From the NCBI GenBank assembly GCA_012719495.1, contig JAAYAG010000139.1, positions 1 through 64,000 of the forward strand: a DNA stretch of 64,000 nucleotides, given 5' to 3'. Source of the DNA: Bacteroidales bacterium. GTDB taxonomy: Bacteria; Bacteroidota; Bacteroidia; Bacteroidales; Prolixibacteraceae. Positions 17,069-25,272 of this stretch are shown here, piece after piece (position 1 is the stretch's first letter; each line of letters starts with the position of its first letter). Under the pieces are notes generated by a model. The model was not told the origin of the DNA and made no database searches. It saw nothing but the letters and a program-made list of their open reading frames with translations. Both the position numbers and the translations under genes were made by a program.

Positions 17069-17273
17069 TTTTTCCGAATGATCTATTCTTTCTCCCGAGG
17101 CAGAACCTTTCAAACAATGGATAGCACAGATTGCTAAAGAACGCCTAGATCAACTGCAGGATCCCGAATTATCCATCGAGCAGGCTATGACGGATTATAA
17201 GCGTTTGGGATATTCGGAAAAGTGTATGAACCAACCTTTAAAAAGCATTGAATATGGTAAAAGAATATCTTGA
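17069..17273 (+). pseudogene. Decayed Bro-N family gene fragment
   Basis: The frame from about 17096 reads AEPFKQWIAQIAKERLDQL, then QDPELSIEQAMTDYKRLGYS and NQPLKSIE. This matches residues of the intact Bro-N protein at 19242-20084 (KAEPFKLWLAEVAKQRLDQL... to RLKSIE) almost position for position. Upstream, FFRMIYSF corresponds to LFRIIQSIPS but in another frame, so a frameshift is present and the N-terminal domain is gone. Homology ends at SIE (17252), one base before the ATG of the kinase gene. DNA identity to the intact copy is only moderate, so the two were already diverged paralogues. Confidence 0.8.
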
Positions 17274-19059
17274 TAAAAATGGAGTCCAATTTAAAAAAGG
17301 AGTTGTAATCACAGATAACAAAGTCAGTTATTCTTTGAGTAAATCAATAGGTAACGGAGGTTCTGGTGTGGTTTGGAAGGCACAGTCAAATGACAATCAT
17401 TATGCGATAAAATTTATAAATTCAAATGATAAGACTAAGATTGAAAGGTTTAACAATGAACTTAGGTTTTGTAAAAACAATCCGAATAAAAATATTATTT
17501 CAATAATTGCAGACGGCGAATACGAAGGAAAGCGATATTATATAATGCCTCTATACCCAAAAACTCTTAGAGACGTAATTAATGACGAAAAGGATGCTGA
17601 TGTTTTGATTAAATATATTTTGCAGTTGTGCAATGCTGTGAAATTTACGCATAGTAAAGGTGCAATTCATAGAGACATCAAGCCCGAAAATATTCTAATT
17701 GACGGTAAAAACTTAGTATTGGCAGATTTTGGGATTGCTCATTTCAAAGATTCATCATTAACAAAATCGAGTGATGTATTGGCAAATCGCAATTATTTAG
17801 CGCCGGAACAAAAAACAAAAGGCAATGCAAAGGATATAAAAAAGTCAGCAGATATTTATGCCTTAGGATTAATCCTTAACGAGTGTTTTACAAAAAAAAA
17901 TCCGGCAGGGTCAAGTTTCAAACTTATTGCTAAGGATTATCCATTATATTTCCAACTTGATACTTTGGTTGCGGATATGACTATACAAAATCCAGATGAG
18001 AGATGTTCAATTAATGATGTTATTGTAGGGCTAAAATACAATTACGAAAAAATCAAACGTAATTTACAAGAAACGAGAGAGAGATTACTAGAAGATGAAT
18101 ATCCCGAAGGTATAAGTCAAAAACTTTTGAATAAAATTATAAAACAGGCAAGCGAGGATATATTATTTGCAAAAACAATTTTTGAAAATAAATCTGTTGA
18201 AGAAGCTCGTAAATATCATCCCAATTGGCACATGAAAATAGGATATAAAGTGGATGGCTTTTTGTTCAATCTGTATATGCAAGAAGAGATATTTGAAGAG
18301 TGTAAACCTAAATTCAATTATGAAAGTAATGGATATACAAATGAGCAAACTTACACCCCTCTTAATTTAGTGGACAACGAAGAGCACAAACAAATTTATC
18401 AACAGATAAAAGATATTGTTTCGCAATATCCATTAAATAATCGAAACGAGAAAACTTTTGATTTATCAGGTAAGATTCTTAAATATTTTGCGTCCTGTGA
18501 GGATTATCATTGCAAAGAGATTTTGGCAAGATTACAATCCGCAGATCTTTTACGAAATGCCAGATACTGTCTGCTTAACGCTCCTATTTTATCGATTGTA
18601 AGAACGTTGAAAGAAACAATTAAAGAAAATATTGATAACATTAAAAAATTAAATCTGGAAGAACATATTTCTATAGACTGGTGTAGAACAATAGATTATG
18701 AGACTAACGATGATGAAACCGCATTGCTTGATGATAGTTGTGTTGATAAAGAAAATAAGATTAAACAAATACTGTCAGAGTTTCAGCGTCAGTGGAAAAT
18801 TGCGTACAACAAAATAGATGAGGATTATTATTCTATCAAATTTAAAAGTTATCAGCAGTTTAATAAGTTCAGAAAACATACGCTTACAGTTTCCAATTCA
18901 CCAATTTCTACTGGTGCCATTAAAGGCGATGTATTAGACATAGTCAGGCATTATAATTATGCTAATGGTATCGTTGAAATAAAATTATCCAAAGTATTTG
19001 ACATCCCATTGCCATTGGCAATTATACTTGGAATAAGAACAGACTATAATAATTACTAA
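17254..19059 (+). CDS. Hanks-type Ser/Thr protein kinase with an unassigned C-terminal half
   Basis: 601 residues from ATG 17254; a TTG six bases upstream is possible. The kinase domain (about 28-270) looks active: glycine loop GNGGSGVV (33-40), VAIK-type K53, HRDIKPEN (139-146, catalytic D141), DFG (158-160) and APE (183-185). Residues 271-601 hold charged helices and no membrane segment, unlike PknB-type kinases with PASTA domains; this half is not recognised. The gene is visibly more AT-rich than its neighbours and sits between two Bro-N copies, suggesting acquisition by transfer. A role in phage defence or stress signalling is possible, but nothing in the sequence proves it. Confidence 0.85.
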   Translation: MVKEYLDKNGVQFKKGVVITDNKVSYSLSKSIGNGGSGVVWKAQSNDNHYAIKFINSNDKTKIERFNNELRFCKNNPNKNIISIIADGEYEGKRYYIMPLYPKTLRDVINDEKDADVLIKYILQLCNAVKFTHSKGAIHRDIKPENILIDGKNLVLADFGIAHFKDSSLTKSSDVLANRNYLAPEQKTKGNAKDIKKSADIYALGLILNECFTKKNPAGSSFKLIAKDYPLYFQLDTLVADMTIQNPDERCSINDVIVGLKYNYEKIKRNLQETRERLLEDEYPEGISQKLLNKIIKQASEDILFAKTIFENKSVEEARKYHPNWHMKIGYKVDGFLFNLYMQEEIFEECKPKFNYESNGYTNEQTYTPLNLVDNEEHKQIYQQIKDIVSQYPLNNRNEKTFDLSGKILKYFASCEDYHCKEILARLQSADLLRNARYCLLNAPILSIVRTLKETIKENIDNIKKLNLEEHISIDWCRTIDYETNDDETALLDDSCVDKENKIKQILSEFQRQWKIAYNKIDEDYYSIKFKSYQQFNKFRKHTLTVSNSPISTGAIKGDVLDIVRHYNYANGIVEIKLSKVFDIPLPLAIILGIRTDYNNY

Positions 19060-19079
19060 GAATTTTCTCAAATATAATA

Positions 19080-19217
19080 ATGATTATCCGCAAAGATCCG
19101 AATTTTAAAAAGAATTAACTGATTTCCAATAATATAAAAGCGAAATAGAGTATTGTATGCAAAATCCGCACCATCAGTAAGTTAGGGTTTATATTGGGGC
19201 TGTTTGCGGATAATCAT
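19080..19217. mobile_element. 138-bp element with 15-bp terminal inverted repeats (MITE-like)
   Basis: ATGATTATCCGCAAA (19080-19094) is the perfect reverse complement of TTTGCGGATAATCAT (19203-19217). The nonamer AAATATAAT occurs directly outside both ends (19070-19078 and 19218-19226; one extra A on the left), as expected for a target-site duplication. The interior has no transposase. It lies between the kinase and the intact Bro-N gene. Alternatives are a large regulatory hairpin or a recombination site. Confidence 0.5.
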
Positions 19218-19241
19218 AAATATAATTAACGAGAGCGTGAT

Positions 19242-20084
19242 ATGGAAAAAGATAACTCAATGAAACTTTTTGAAAATAAAGCAATTCGATCTGTATGGAA
19301 TGAAGAAGAGGAAGAATGGTATTTCTCTGTTGTAGATGTAATTGCGGTACTTACCGACAGCGTCAACCCTACCGATTATTTAAAAAAGCTACGTAAACGC
19401 GATACAATACTCGGCGATTACATAGGGACAAATTGTCCCCAGGTAGCAATGACCACCGAAACGGGCAAACAACGTAAAACATTAGCTGCCAGCACCTCTC
19501 AACTTTTTCGTATTATCCAGTCCATTCCATCGAAAAAAGCCGAACCGTTTAAATTGTGGTTGGCTGAAGTTGCAAAACAACGGCTCGACCAACTGCAAGA
19601 CCCCGAACTATCCATTGAACAGGCAATGACCGATTACAAGCGCTTAGGATATTCGGATAATTGGATAAACCAACGGTTGAAAAGCATTGAAATAAGAAAG
19701 AATTTAACCGATGAATGGAAACGGTTGGGCTTGGAAGAAGGTATAGAATTTGCCGCATTAACCGATATTATTTATAAAACCTGGGCAGACAAAACAGCTC
19801 GTGAATACAAGCAATTCAAGGGGTTGAAAAAAGAGAACCTGCGTGACAATATGACGAATAAGGAGCTGGTTTTGAATATGCTTGCCGAATTGTCAACCAC
19901 GGAAATATCAGAAGTAACCAATCCGGAGTCGTTTCCCGAACACGAAGATGTGGCACGGCGTGGAGGAAATATTGCCAAAGATGCCCGATTGAAATTGGAA
20001 GCCGAAACAGGCAAGAAAGTTGTTAGTCCACTTAATGCAAAAAGCATAAAATCAATTGAAGATAAAAAGGATAATCAGAAGTAG
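19242..20084 (+). CDS. Bro-N family protein (phage antirepressor-like)
   Basis: 280 residues. The N-terminal Bro-N domain runs over roughly residues 6-110: MKLFENKAIRSVWNEEEEEWYFSVVDVIAVLTDS, then NPTDYLKKLRKRD and the LFRIIQSIPSKKAEPFKLWLA segment. A helical middle (RLDQLQDPELSIEQAM...) and a C-terminal domain with TNKELVLNMLAELSTTEIS and GGNIAKDARLKLEAETG follow. Bro-N proteins bind DNA and are typical of phages and islands. An internal ATG at 19260 is an alternative start. A frameshifted relative lies at 17069-17273. Confidence 0.85.
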   Translation: MEKDNSMKLFENKAIRSVWNEEEEEWYFSVVDVIAVLTDSVNPTDYLKKLRKRDTILGDYIGTNCPQVAMTTETGKQRKTLAASTSQLFRIIQSIPSKKAEPFKLWLAEVAKQRLDQLQDPELSIEQAMTDYKRLGYSDNWINQRLKSIEIRKNLTDEWKRLGLEEGIEFAALTDIIYKTWADKTAREYKQFKGLKKENLRDNMTNKELVLNMLAELSTTEISEVTNPESFPEHEDVARRGGNIAKDARLKLEAETGKKVVSPLNAKSIKSIEDKKDNQK

Positions 20085-20090
20085 TCTGAT

Positions 20091-20195
20091 CATTTTCGTG
20101 AGATTCTGAACAGGGACTTTGGAAATTTCCTTACTGAGGAATACGAGAAATCAAAGTGGTGGATTGGTTGGATCAAAATTATGTCCAAAGTATAA
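20091..20195 (+). other. Coding-like remnant without a start
   Basis: Directly after the Bro-N stop and in the same frame, 34 codons read HFREILNRDFGNFLTEEYEK, then SKWWIGWIKIMSKV and a stop. The composition is protein-like rather than random AT-rich DNA. It may be the lost C terminus of an older gene cut by the island, or a former read-through extension. No family is recognised. Confidence 0.35.
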
Positions 20196-20241
20196 TCCTT
20201 GAGCGTTCCGATACAGCGTTTTTAAAATCAACAAACTATAT

Positions 20242-20272
20242 AAAAAAATCCCGAAGCATTAGCCCCGGGATT
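20242..20272 (-). terminator. Rho-independent terminator of fabD
   Basis: Minus strand: AATCCCG ... CGGGATT followed by TTTTTT, 22 bases past the fabD stop. Confidence 0.88.
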
Positions 20273-20293
20273 AATATTGTTGTTTTTGTTTTC

Positions 20294-21187
20294 TTACAAT
20301 TCATGCAATTTATCGTAACCAGTTGTAAAAATATCTTTATCTACTTTGTTTACTAAACCTTGCAGAACCTTACCGGGTCCAAGTTCTGTAAATGATGTTG
20401 CACCATCGGCGATCATGTTTTTTACGGTTTGTGTCCAGCGAACCGGCCCGGTTAACTGGGCAATCAGGTTTTGTTTGATTACAACAGGGGCGGTTTGTGG
20501 TTTTGCATCCACATTTTGGTAAACGGGGCAAATTGGCGTATTTATGGTTGTTGCTTCAATTGCAGCAGCCAATTCTTCGCGGGCAGGTTCCATCAACGGT
20601 GAGTGAAAAGCACCACCAACAGGGAGAACTAAAGCCCTTTTTGCACCTTTGGCTTTCAATAGTTCACAGGCATTGTTTACTGCTTCAACAGCGCCCGAGA
20701 TAACCAATTGCCCGGGACAGTTGTAATTGGCAGGAACAACCACACCCTCAACTTCGGCACAAACCTGTTCTACCTGTTCGTCTTCGCAACCTACAATGGC
20801 CGCCATAGTCGATGGTTGTGCTTCACATGCTTTTTGCATAGCCTGTGCTCGCTTCGAAACCAGCTTCAATCCATCTTCGAACGAAAGGGCGCCTGCAGCA
20901 ACCAATGCTGAAAACTCACCCAGTGAGTGACCGGCAGTCATTTCAGGCTTAAACTGATCACCCATAACCTTAGATAGGATCACCGAATGAAGAAAAATGG
21001 CAGGTTGGGTTACCTTGGTTTGTTTCAGTTCGTCGGCTGTGCCTTCAAACATTATTTTTGTGATTTCGAAACCAAGAATTTCATTGGCCTTGTCGAAAAG
21101 CTCGCGGGCAACGGGAGAATTATCATACAAATCTTTGCCCATGCCGGGGTACTGTGCTCCTTGTCCTGGAAAAACGTACGCTTTCAT
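20294..21187 (-). CDS. fabD: Malonyl-CoA:ACP transacylase
   Basis: 297 residues from ATG 21187; the longer open frame to 21295 lacks family similarity, and the enzyme classically begins MKAYVFPGQGAQ. It loads malonyl groups onto acyl carrier protein for fatty-acid synthesis. Nucleophile S88 lies in AGHSLGE (85-91), the catalytic His is in GGAFHSPLM, and GQLVISG and PVYQNVDA are family blocks. It stands alone, not in a fab cluster. A TAnnTTTG box 125 bases upstream implies a long leader of about 120 bases. Confidence 0.96.
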   Translation of the reverse strand: MKAYVFPGQGAQYPGMGKDLYDNSPVARELFDKANEILGFEITKIMFEGTADELKQTKVTQPAIFLHSVILSKVMGDQFKPEMTAGHSLGEFSALVAAGALSFEDGLKLVSKRAQAMQKACEAQPSTMAAIVGCEDEQVEQVCAEVEGVVVPANYNCPGQLVISGAVEAVNNACELLKAKGAKRALVLPVGGAFHSPLMEPAREELAAAIEATTINTPICPVYQNVDAKPQTAPVVIKQNLIAQLTGPVRWTQTVKNMIADGATSFTELGPGKVLQGLVNKVDKDIFTTGYDKLHEL

Positions 21188-21311
21188 TTCTACTCTTTTT
21201 ATGGTTTTACAATAGCCGGGACTAGCCTTGGCTTTTTTATTGGTTATGAAAATGTTACATGAAGCGTCGATACAGCCTGTAACAATAATCCTCATGGTAG
21301 GTGAGGAGGGG

Positions 21312-21319
21312 CAAAAATA
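21312..21319 (-). promoter_or_regulatory. Putative -7 box of fabD
   Basis: Minus-strand TATTTTTG, a full TAnnTTTG match, 125 bases before the fabD ATG. Confidence 0.4.
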
Positions 21320-21564
21320 TGTTTTTATGAATATCTATTGGTCTTCGTTTACAATTTGCCACAGAACTTTTTTATGTAAAAGTATTTTTTGTTTTGATAA
21401 ATATCAGTATTTCAGGAGTATGTAATTAATTGTGTTGGAAAGTAGAAATTTGGGAGCTTGTTGAACTTTCAACTGAAAAATATGAATTTCAAAGTTTGTG
21501 ATGGTGACAAGAAGTGTGTTTTTTATTACGATGCCCTGCATGTTGAAATTTTATCCTCTAGCGA

Positions 21565-21600
21565 TAAAAAAAGGCTGCCGTATTCGGCAACCTTTTAAAA
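21565..21600 (-). terminator. Rho-independent terminator of the lipoprotein gene
   Basis: AAAAGGCTGCCG and CGGCAACCTTTT arms with A/T-runs, about 20 bases past the stop at 21621. Confidence 0.85.
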
Positions 21601-21620
21601 GTATATTGTAAATCAGTGTT

Positions 21621-22418
21621 TTATTCGCACCAATCGTCGATAAGTTTATCGTTCCAGCAGTGCCATATGTCATCCTTGTAGAATGACGGACTGCTCACTC
21701 TGCCATCTCTGGCCAGCGCATTCCATTCAATATTTATACTTGAATTGTCGTCGGTAAACAAGATATTGTATGCACGGTCGAAATTTTCACCCGGTTTCTT
21801 TTCAAAAGCGATAGTGCTGTTTTTGCGGTTCGAACCGTTATTTTTATAAGTATATTTCAGCACTGAGCCTGCATTTGCACCTTCAGTCTGCCAGTGAATA
21901 TCGAAGAGAACCGATGGAGTTGTAGGATTTTCATAGATTGTCCACGAAGCATTTTTTTTGTCGCTGGTTGTTGTCCCTTCAAACCAGAGAAAATTGGCAA
22001 ACGAGTTAATCCCGCTTCTGTCGATATACATTTCCCATTTTACATCATTGTTTTTTAAGGTTATACCGTTCAGTGTTGCATGGTAAGTGGCCCCCAATCC
22101 ATCAAAACTGTATGACCATTGCCAAGTTTGATCGCCAATATAGGTTGGGGTTTGATCGAACGATTTATTAAAAGCAATAGTTGGGATAACCATGTTGGTC
22201 GAAACAATGGTGTTGAAAAAAGTTACGCAAAGAACGCTGTAAGTCCAGTTTCGAACCAAGGCTCCCGTGCTTTTTGTTTCATTGAAATTGTCGAATTCCA
22301 TAATAAACGATTCATCGGGAGGCAGCGTTGGTATCGATGGTGTTTCATCTTTTTTGCAGCCATTAAGCAAGGTGGCCGCGGTGAGGATTATAATCAGCAC
22401 ATTCTTAATACGATTCAT
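21621..22418 (-). CDS. Secreted lipoprotein of unknown function
   Basis: 265 residues. Lipoprotein signal MNRIKNVLIIILTAATLLNGC with lipobox LNGC, so the mature protein starts at C21. The rest is rich in beta strands with Trp/Tyr/Asn (TYIGDQTWQWSYSFDGLGATYHATL and similar), suggesting a periplasmic or surface beta-sandwich. Two Trp-rich ends (WTYSVL..., DIWHCWNDKLIDDWCE) stand out. No known family is recognised. Monocistronic with its own terminator. Confidence 0.75.
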   Translation of the reverse strand: MNRIKNVLIIILTAATLLNGCKKDETPSIPTLPPDESFIMEFDNFNETKSTGALVRNWTYSVLCVTFFNTIVSTNMVIPTIAFNKSFDQTPTYIGDQTWQWSYSFDGLGATYHATLNGITLKNNDVKWEMYIDRSGINSFANFLWFEGTTTSDKKNASWTIYENPTTPSVLFDIHWQTEGANAGSVLKYTYKNNGSNRKNSTIAFEKKPGENFDRAYNILFTDDNSSINIEWNALARDGRVSSPSFYKDDIWHCWNDKLIDDWCE

Positions 22419-22455
22419 TCTATTTATGTTTATGGGTTAATACCTTGTAAAAATA

Positions 22456-22485
22456 GAAAATCCGTCTCAGAAGAAACGGATTTTC
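22456..22485 (-). terminator. Terminator of the acn-icd-gltA operon
   Basis: Perfect 10-bp arms GAAAATCCGT/ACGGATTTTC; on the minus strand a T-rich tail follows. It lies between the gltA stop and the lipoprotein gene. Confidence 0.82.
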
Positions 22486-22623
22486 TCGTGTATTATTTTT
22501 CTTATTGAAAGTATGAACGCAAAGTTGTTGACGGAAAGGTGTTTTACTTAACTGCCTGAATCCAACATTTATCAATAAGAAAATTTGTTTCTGATGAGAG
22601 AAGCATAATTTGCGTGTTTGGTT

Positions 22624-23940
22624 TTATTTGCAACTTTTCCCAGTGGCTTTTTCCATATACCACCCCAGTGGATGTGAATCGGGTCGCTCAATTGGCATTC
22701 CATACAATCGGTCTAAAACCAAAGATGATAAAACGCCCAAAGCTCTCGATACTCCAAAAAGTACGGTATAGAACGAGTACTCCTTAATTCCGTAGTGATA
22801 AAGAAGTGCACCCGAATAGGCATCAACATTTGGCCATGGGTTGCTAATTTTACCAATATCTCCCAAAATAGGAGGAACTACCTCGTAAAGGTTGTTCACA
22901 ATATTGATCAGATTGTCATCCTTAATGTATTTGTTAGCAAATTCCATTTGAACAATAAACCGAGGATCTGTTTTTCGTAAAACGGCATGGCCATAACCAG
23001 GAACAACACGACCTTCGTTTAGGGTTTTCTTCACATAATCAGCCAATTGTTCTTTTGTTGGGGTATCGGTTCCAATGTTTTCAATCAACTCAAAAATCCA
23101 ATGAATCACATCCTGATTGGCATAGCCATGTAAAGGCCCTGCCAGCCCTAGCATTCCGGCAGCATAAGAATAATGAGGGTTGCTCAAAGCAGAACCCACT
23201 AGATGTGTTGCGTGAGCCGAAACATTTCCGCCTTCGTGATCAGCATGGATAACCATATAGAGCCGCATCAACCGCTTAACTTCTTCCGAATCATGTCCCA
23301 TCATGTGTGCAAGGTTTCCTGCCCAATCGAGGCGTGGCTCCGGATCAATATGTTTATCCTTAAAATAAAGGTGACGATAAATATATGCAGCAATGTGAGG
23401 AAGCCTGGCAATGAGGTTCATCACATCGTCGTACATAAAATCCCAATAGTATTTCTTGTTAATACCTGAATGATAAGCTTTTTGGAAAACCGACTCTGTA
23501 GCTTCGGCCACAATGGCCGCACTAAAAATTGTCATTGGTTTTGCTGTTCGTGGCATGGCATCAATAACATCAAAAACGTGTTGAGGCACTTGCGAACGGG
23601 CTGCCCACGCTTTCGATATATTCATTACATCCTCGTATTCAGGGATTTCTCCAATCAACATCAAATAGAAAAGGCCTTCAGGTAAAGGTTCTCCACCAGA
23701 AGAAAGCTTAGGTAGTTTTTCCCTAAGCTCGGGAATTGAAAATCCACGAAACCGAATCCCTTCATTCGGATCAAGGTCTGACGTATCGGTCACCAACGCC
23801 GGAATTCCTTTCATACCAGTCAAAACCTGACCAATCGTAACATTGTCAATCACAACATCGCCATACTCTTTTTTTAGTTTGTTGTATTCAACAACGCACT
23901 TACTAGCTTTCTCAAAGAAACGGTTCTTGATGTATTCCAT
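22624..23940 (-). CDS. gltA: Citrate synthase, eukaryotic-type
   Basis: 438 residues. It condenses oxaloacetate and acetyl-CoA to citrate. The sequence follows the mitochondrial type rather than the E. coli type: RFRGFSIPELREKLPK, LYMVIHADHEGGNVSAHATHLVGSALSNP, AGPLHGYANQ and the catalytic Asp in GHAVLRKTDPRF. The N-terminal NADH-binding region of the E. coli-type enzyme is absent. It is the last gene of acn-icd-gltA, 12 bp after icd, and is closed by a terminator. Confidence 0.96.
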   Translation of the reverse strand: MEYIKNRFFEKASKCVVEYNKLKKEYGDVVIDNVTIGQVLTGMKGIPALVTDTSDLDPNEGIRFRGFSIPELREKLPKLSSGGEPLPEGLFYLMLIGEIPEYEDVMNISKAWAARSQVPQHVFDVIDAMPRTAKPMTIFSAAIVAEATESVFQKAYHSGINKKYYWDFMYDDVMNLIARLPHIAAYIYRHLYFKDKHIDPEPRLDWAGNLAHMMGHDSEEVKRLMRLYMVIHADHEGGNVSAHATHLVGSALSNPHYSYAAGMLGLAGPLHGYANQDVIHWIFELIENIGTDTPTKEQLADYVKKTLNEGRVVPGYGHAVLRKTDPRFIVQMEFANKYIKDDNLINIVNNLYEVVPPILGDIGKISNPWPNVDAYSGALLYHYGIKEYSFYTVLFGVSRALGVLSSLVLDRLYGMPIERPDSHPLGWYMEKATGKSCK

Positions 23941-23952
23941 ACCTTTATCGTG

Positions 23953-25179
23953 TTAATTTAATTTTCGTTTCAAATTTTCGTTGATGGCTTCGAGGAAGGC
24001 CTCGGTGGTGAGATAGTGTTCTTCCTTGAGGTTTTCACCATGAACAATTAACGCTAAATCTTTTGTCATTTTACCGCTTTCAACAGTCTCAACGCAAACT
24101 TTTTCGAGAGTTTCAGCAAAGCGGATCAATTCAGGCGTGTTATCGAGTTTTCCACGGAAGGCCAAACCGCGTGTCCATGCAAAAATGGAAGCAATGGGGT
24201 TGGTCGATGTGGGTTTTCCCTGCTGATGCAAACGGTAGTGACGGGTTACTGTTCCATGAGCAGCTTCGGCTTCCATAGTTTTTCCATCAGGAGTAACTAA
24301 AACCGAAGTCATCAAACCCAACGATCCAAAACCTTGCGCCACGGTGTCGCTTTGAACGTCGCCATCGTAGTTTTTGCAGGCCCACACAAATGCGCCTTCC
24401 CATTTAAGGGCTGCTGCAACCATGTCGTCTATTAAACGATGTTCGTAAGTGATTCCGGCAGCTTTGAATTGATCTTTGAACTCTTTTTCATAGATTTCCT
24501 GAAAGATATCCTTGAAACGTCCATCGTATTTTTTTAGAATAGTATTCTTGGTACTCAGGTAAAGTGGCCAGCCTTTTACTAACGCCTGATTCATGCAAGC
24601 ACGGGCAAAACCTGAAATCGATTCGTCGGTATTGTACATAGCCAATGCCACACCATCGCCATCGAAATTATATACTTCGTGGGAAATGGGTTCTGAACCA
24701 TCATCGGGCTGGAAGGTGATGGTGAGTTTCCCTTTTCCTTTGGTCACAAAATCGGTAGCACGGTACTGATCGCCAAAGGCATGACGGCCAATGCAGATGG
24801 GCTGTTTCCAACCCGGAACCAATCGGGGTACATTGCTGATAATAATAGGTTCGCGAAAAACAGTTCCATCTAAAATATTGCGAATGGTTCCATTAGGTGA
24901 CTTCCACATTTTTTTCAGTCTAAACTCTACAACCCGCGCTTCGTCGGGCGTAATGGTGGCACACTTGATGCCCACACCGTATTTTTTAATGGCATTTGCT
25001 GCGTCAACCGTAATCTGATCGTTGGTTTCGTCGCGTTTTTCGATGCCCAAATCGTAATATTTTAAATCGATGTCGAGGTACGGTAATATTAATTTTTCTT
25101 TGATAAACTGCCAAATCACACGGGTCATTTCATCGCCGTCGAGCTCTACTACCGGATTGATAACTTTAATCTTTGCCAT
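23953..25179 (-). CDS. icd: NADP-dependent isocitrate dehydrogenase, eukaryotic-type
   Basis: 408 residues of the homodimeric IDH1/IDH2-like class. It oxidatively decarboxylates isocitrate to 2-oxoglutarate, making NADPH. Landmarks: [14 protein letters not shown] at the N terminus, [20 protein letters not shown] (substrate loop), [12 protein letters not shown], and the cofactor segment [12 protein letters not shown]. It is the middle gene of the operon. The intergenic region to acn (86 bp) contains two copies of a palindromic repeat. Confidence 0.96.
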   Translation of the reverse strand: MAKIKVINPVVELDGDEMTRVIWQFIKEKLILPYLDIDLKYYDLGIEKRDETNDQITVDAANAIKKYGVGIKCATITPDEARVVEFRLKKMWKSPNGTIRNILDGTVFREPIIISNVPRLVPGWKQPICIGRHAFGDQYRATDFVTKGKGKLTITFQPDDGSEPISHEVYNFDGDGVALAMYNTDESISGFARACMNQALVKGWPLYLSTKNTILKKYDGRFKDIFQEIYEKEFKDQFKAAGITYEHRLIDDMVAAALKWEGAFVWACKNYDGDVQSDTVAQGFGSLGLMTSVLVTPDGKTMEAEAAHGTVTRHYRLHQQGKPTSTNPIASIFAWTRGLAFRGKLDNTPELIRFAETLEKVCVETVESGKMTKDLALIVHGENLKEEHYLTTEAFLEAINENLKRKLN

Positions 25180-25196
25180 TTTATGTGTGTTTAATC

Positions 25197-25272
25197 GTCG
25201 ACCACAAAGGGACGCCCTTACTATTATTTTTCTTATTGGTCGACCACAAAGGGTCGCCCTTACTACTATTTT
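25197..25272. repeat. Two tandem copies of a GTCGACCACAAAGGG-type dispersed repeat
   Basis: GTCGACCACAAAGGG followed by ACGCCCTTACTATTA (copy 1, from 25197) and by TCGCCCTTACTACTA (copy 2, from 25239), 42 bp apart. Each copy contains an imperfect palindrome AAGGGNCGCCCTT and so can form a hairpin in the operon mRNA. Copy 2 supplies the acn stop codon (TAG at 25266-25268, followed by a second TAG and TAA on the minus strand). It resembles REP-like repeats of the GTAGGGGCGACC type seen in many environmental genomes; that resemblance is from memory. Confidence 0.7.

Larger units (their letters stand above)
21188..21620. other. Intergenic region upstream of fabD
   Basis: 433 bases between fabD (-) and the lipoprotein gene (-). 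It carries the putative fabD promoter box and the lipoprotein terminator. A 38-codon frame (ATG 21482, MNFKVCDGDKKCVFYY...) runs into the terminator and is probably not a gene. Confidence 0.5.

Noticed and set aside
17254-19059. Calling the kinase a member of a specific named phage-defence system.
   Set aside because: Only the kinase domain is recognisable and no accompanying defence gene is present; the name would go beyond the evidence.
21482-21598. 38-codon plus-strand frame (MNFKVCDGDKKC...).
   Set aside because: It runs through the terminator of the lipoprotein gene, has no promoter box and no similarity to anything in the window.
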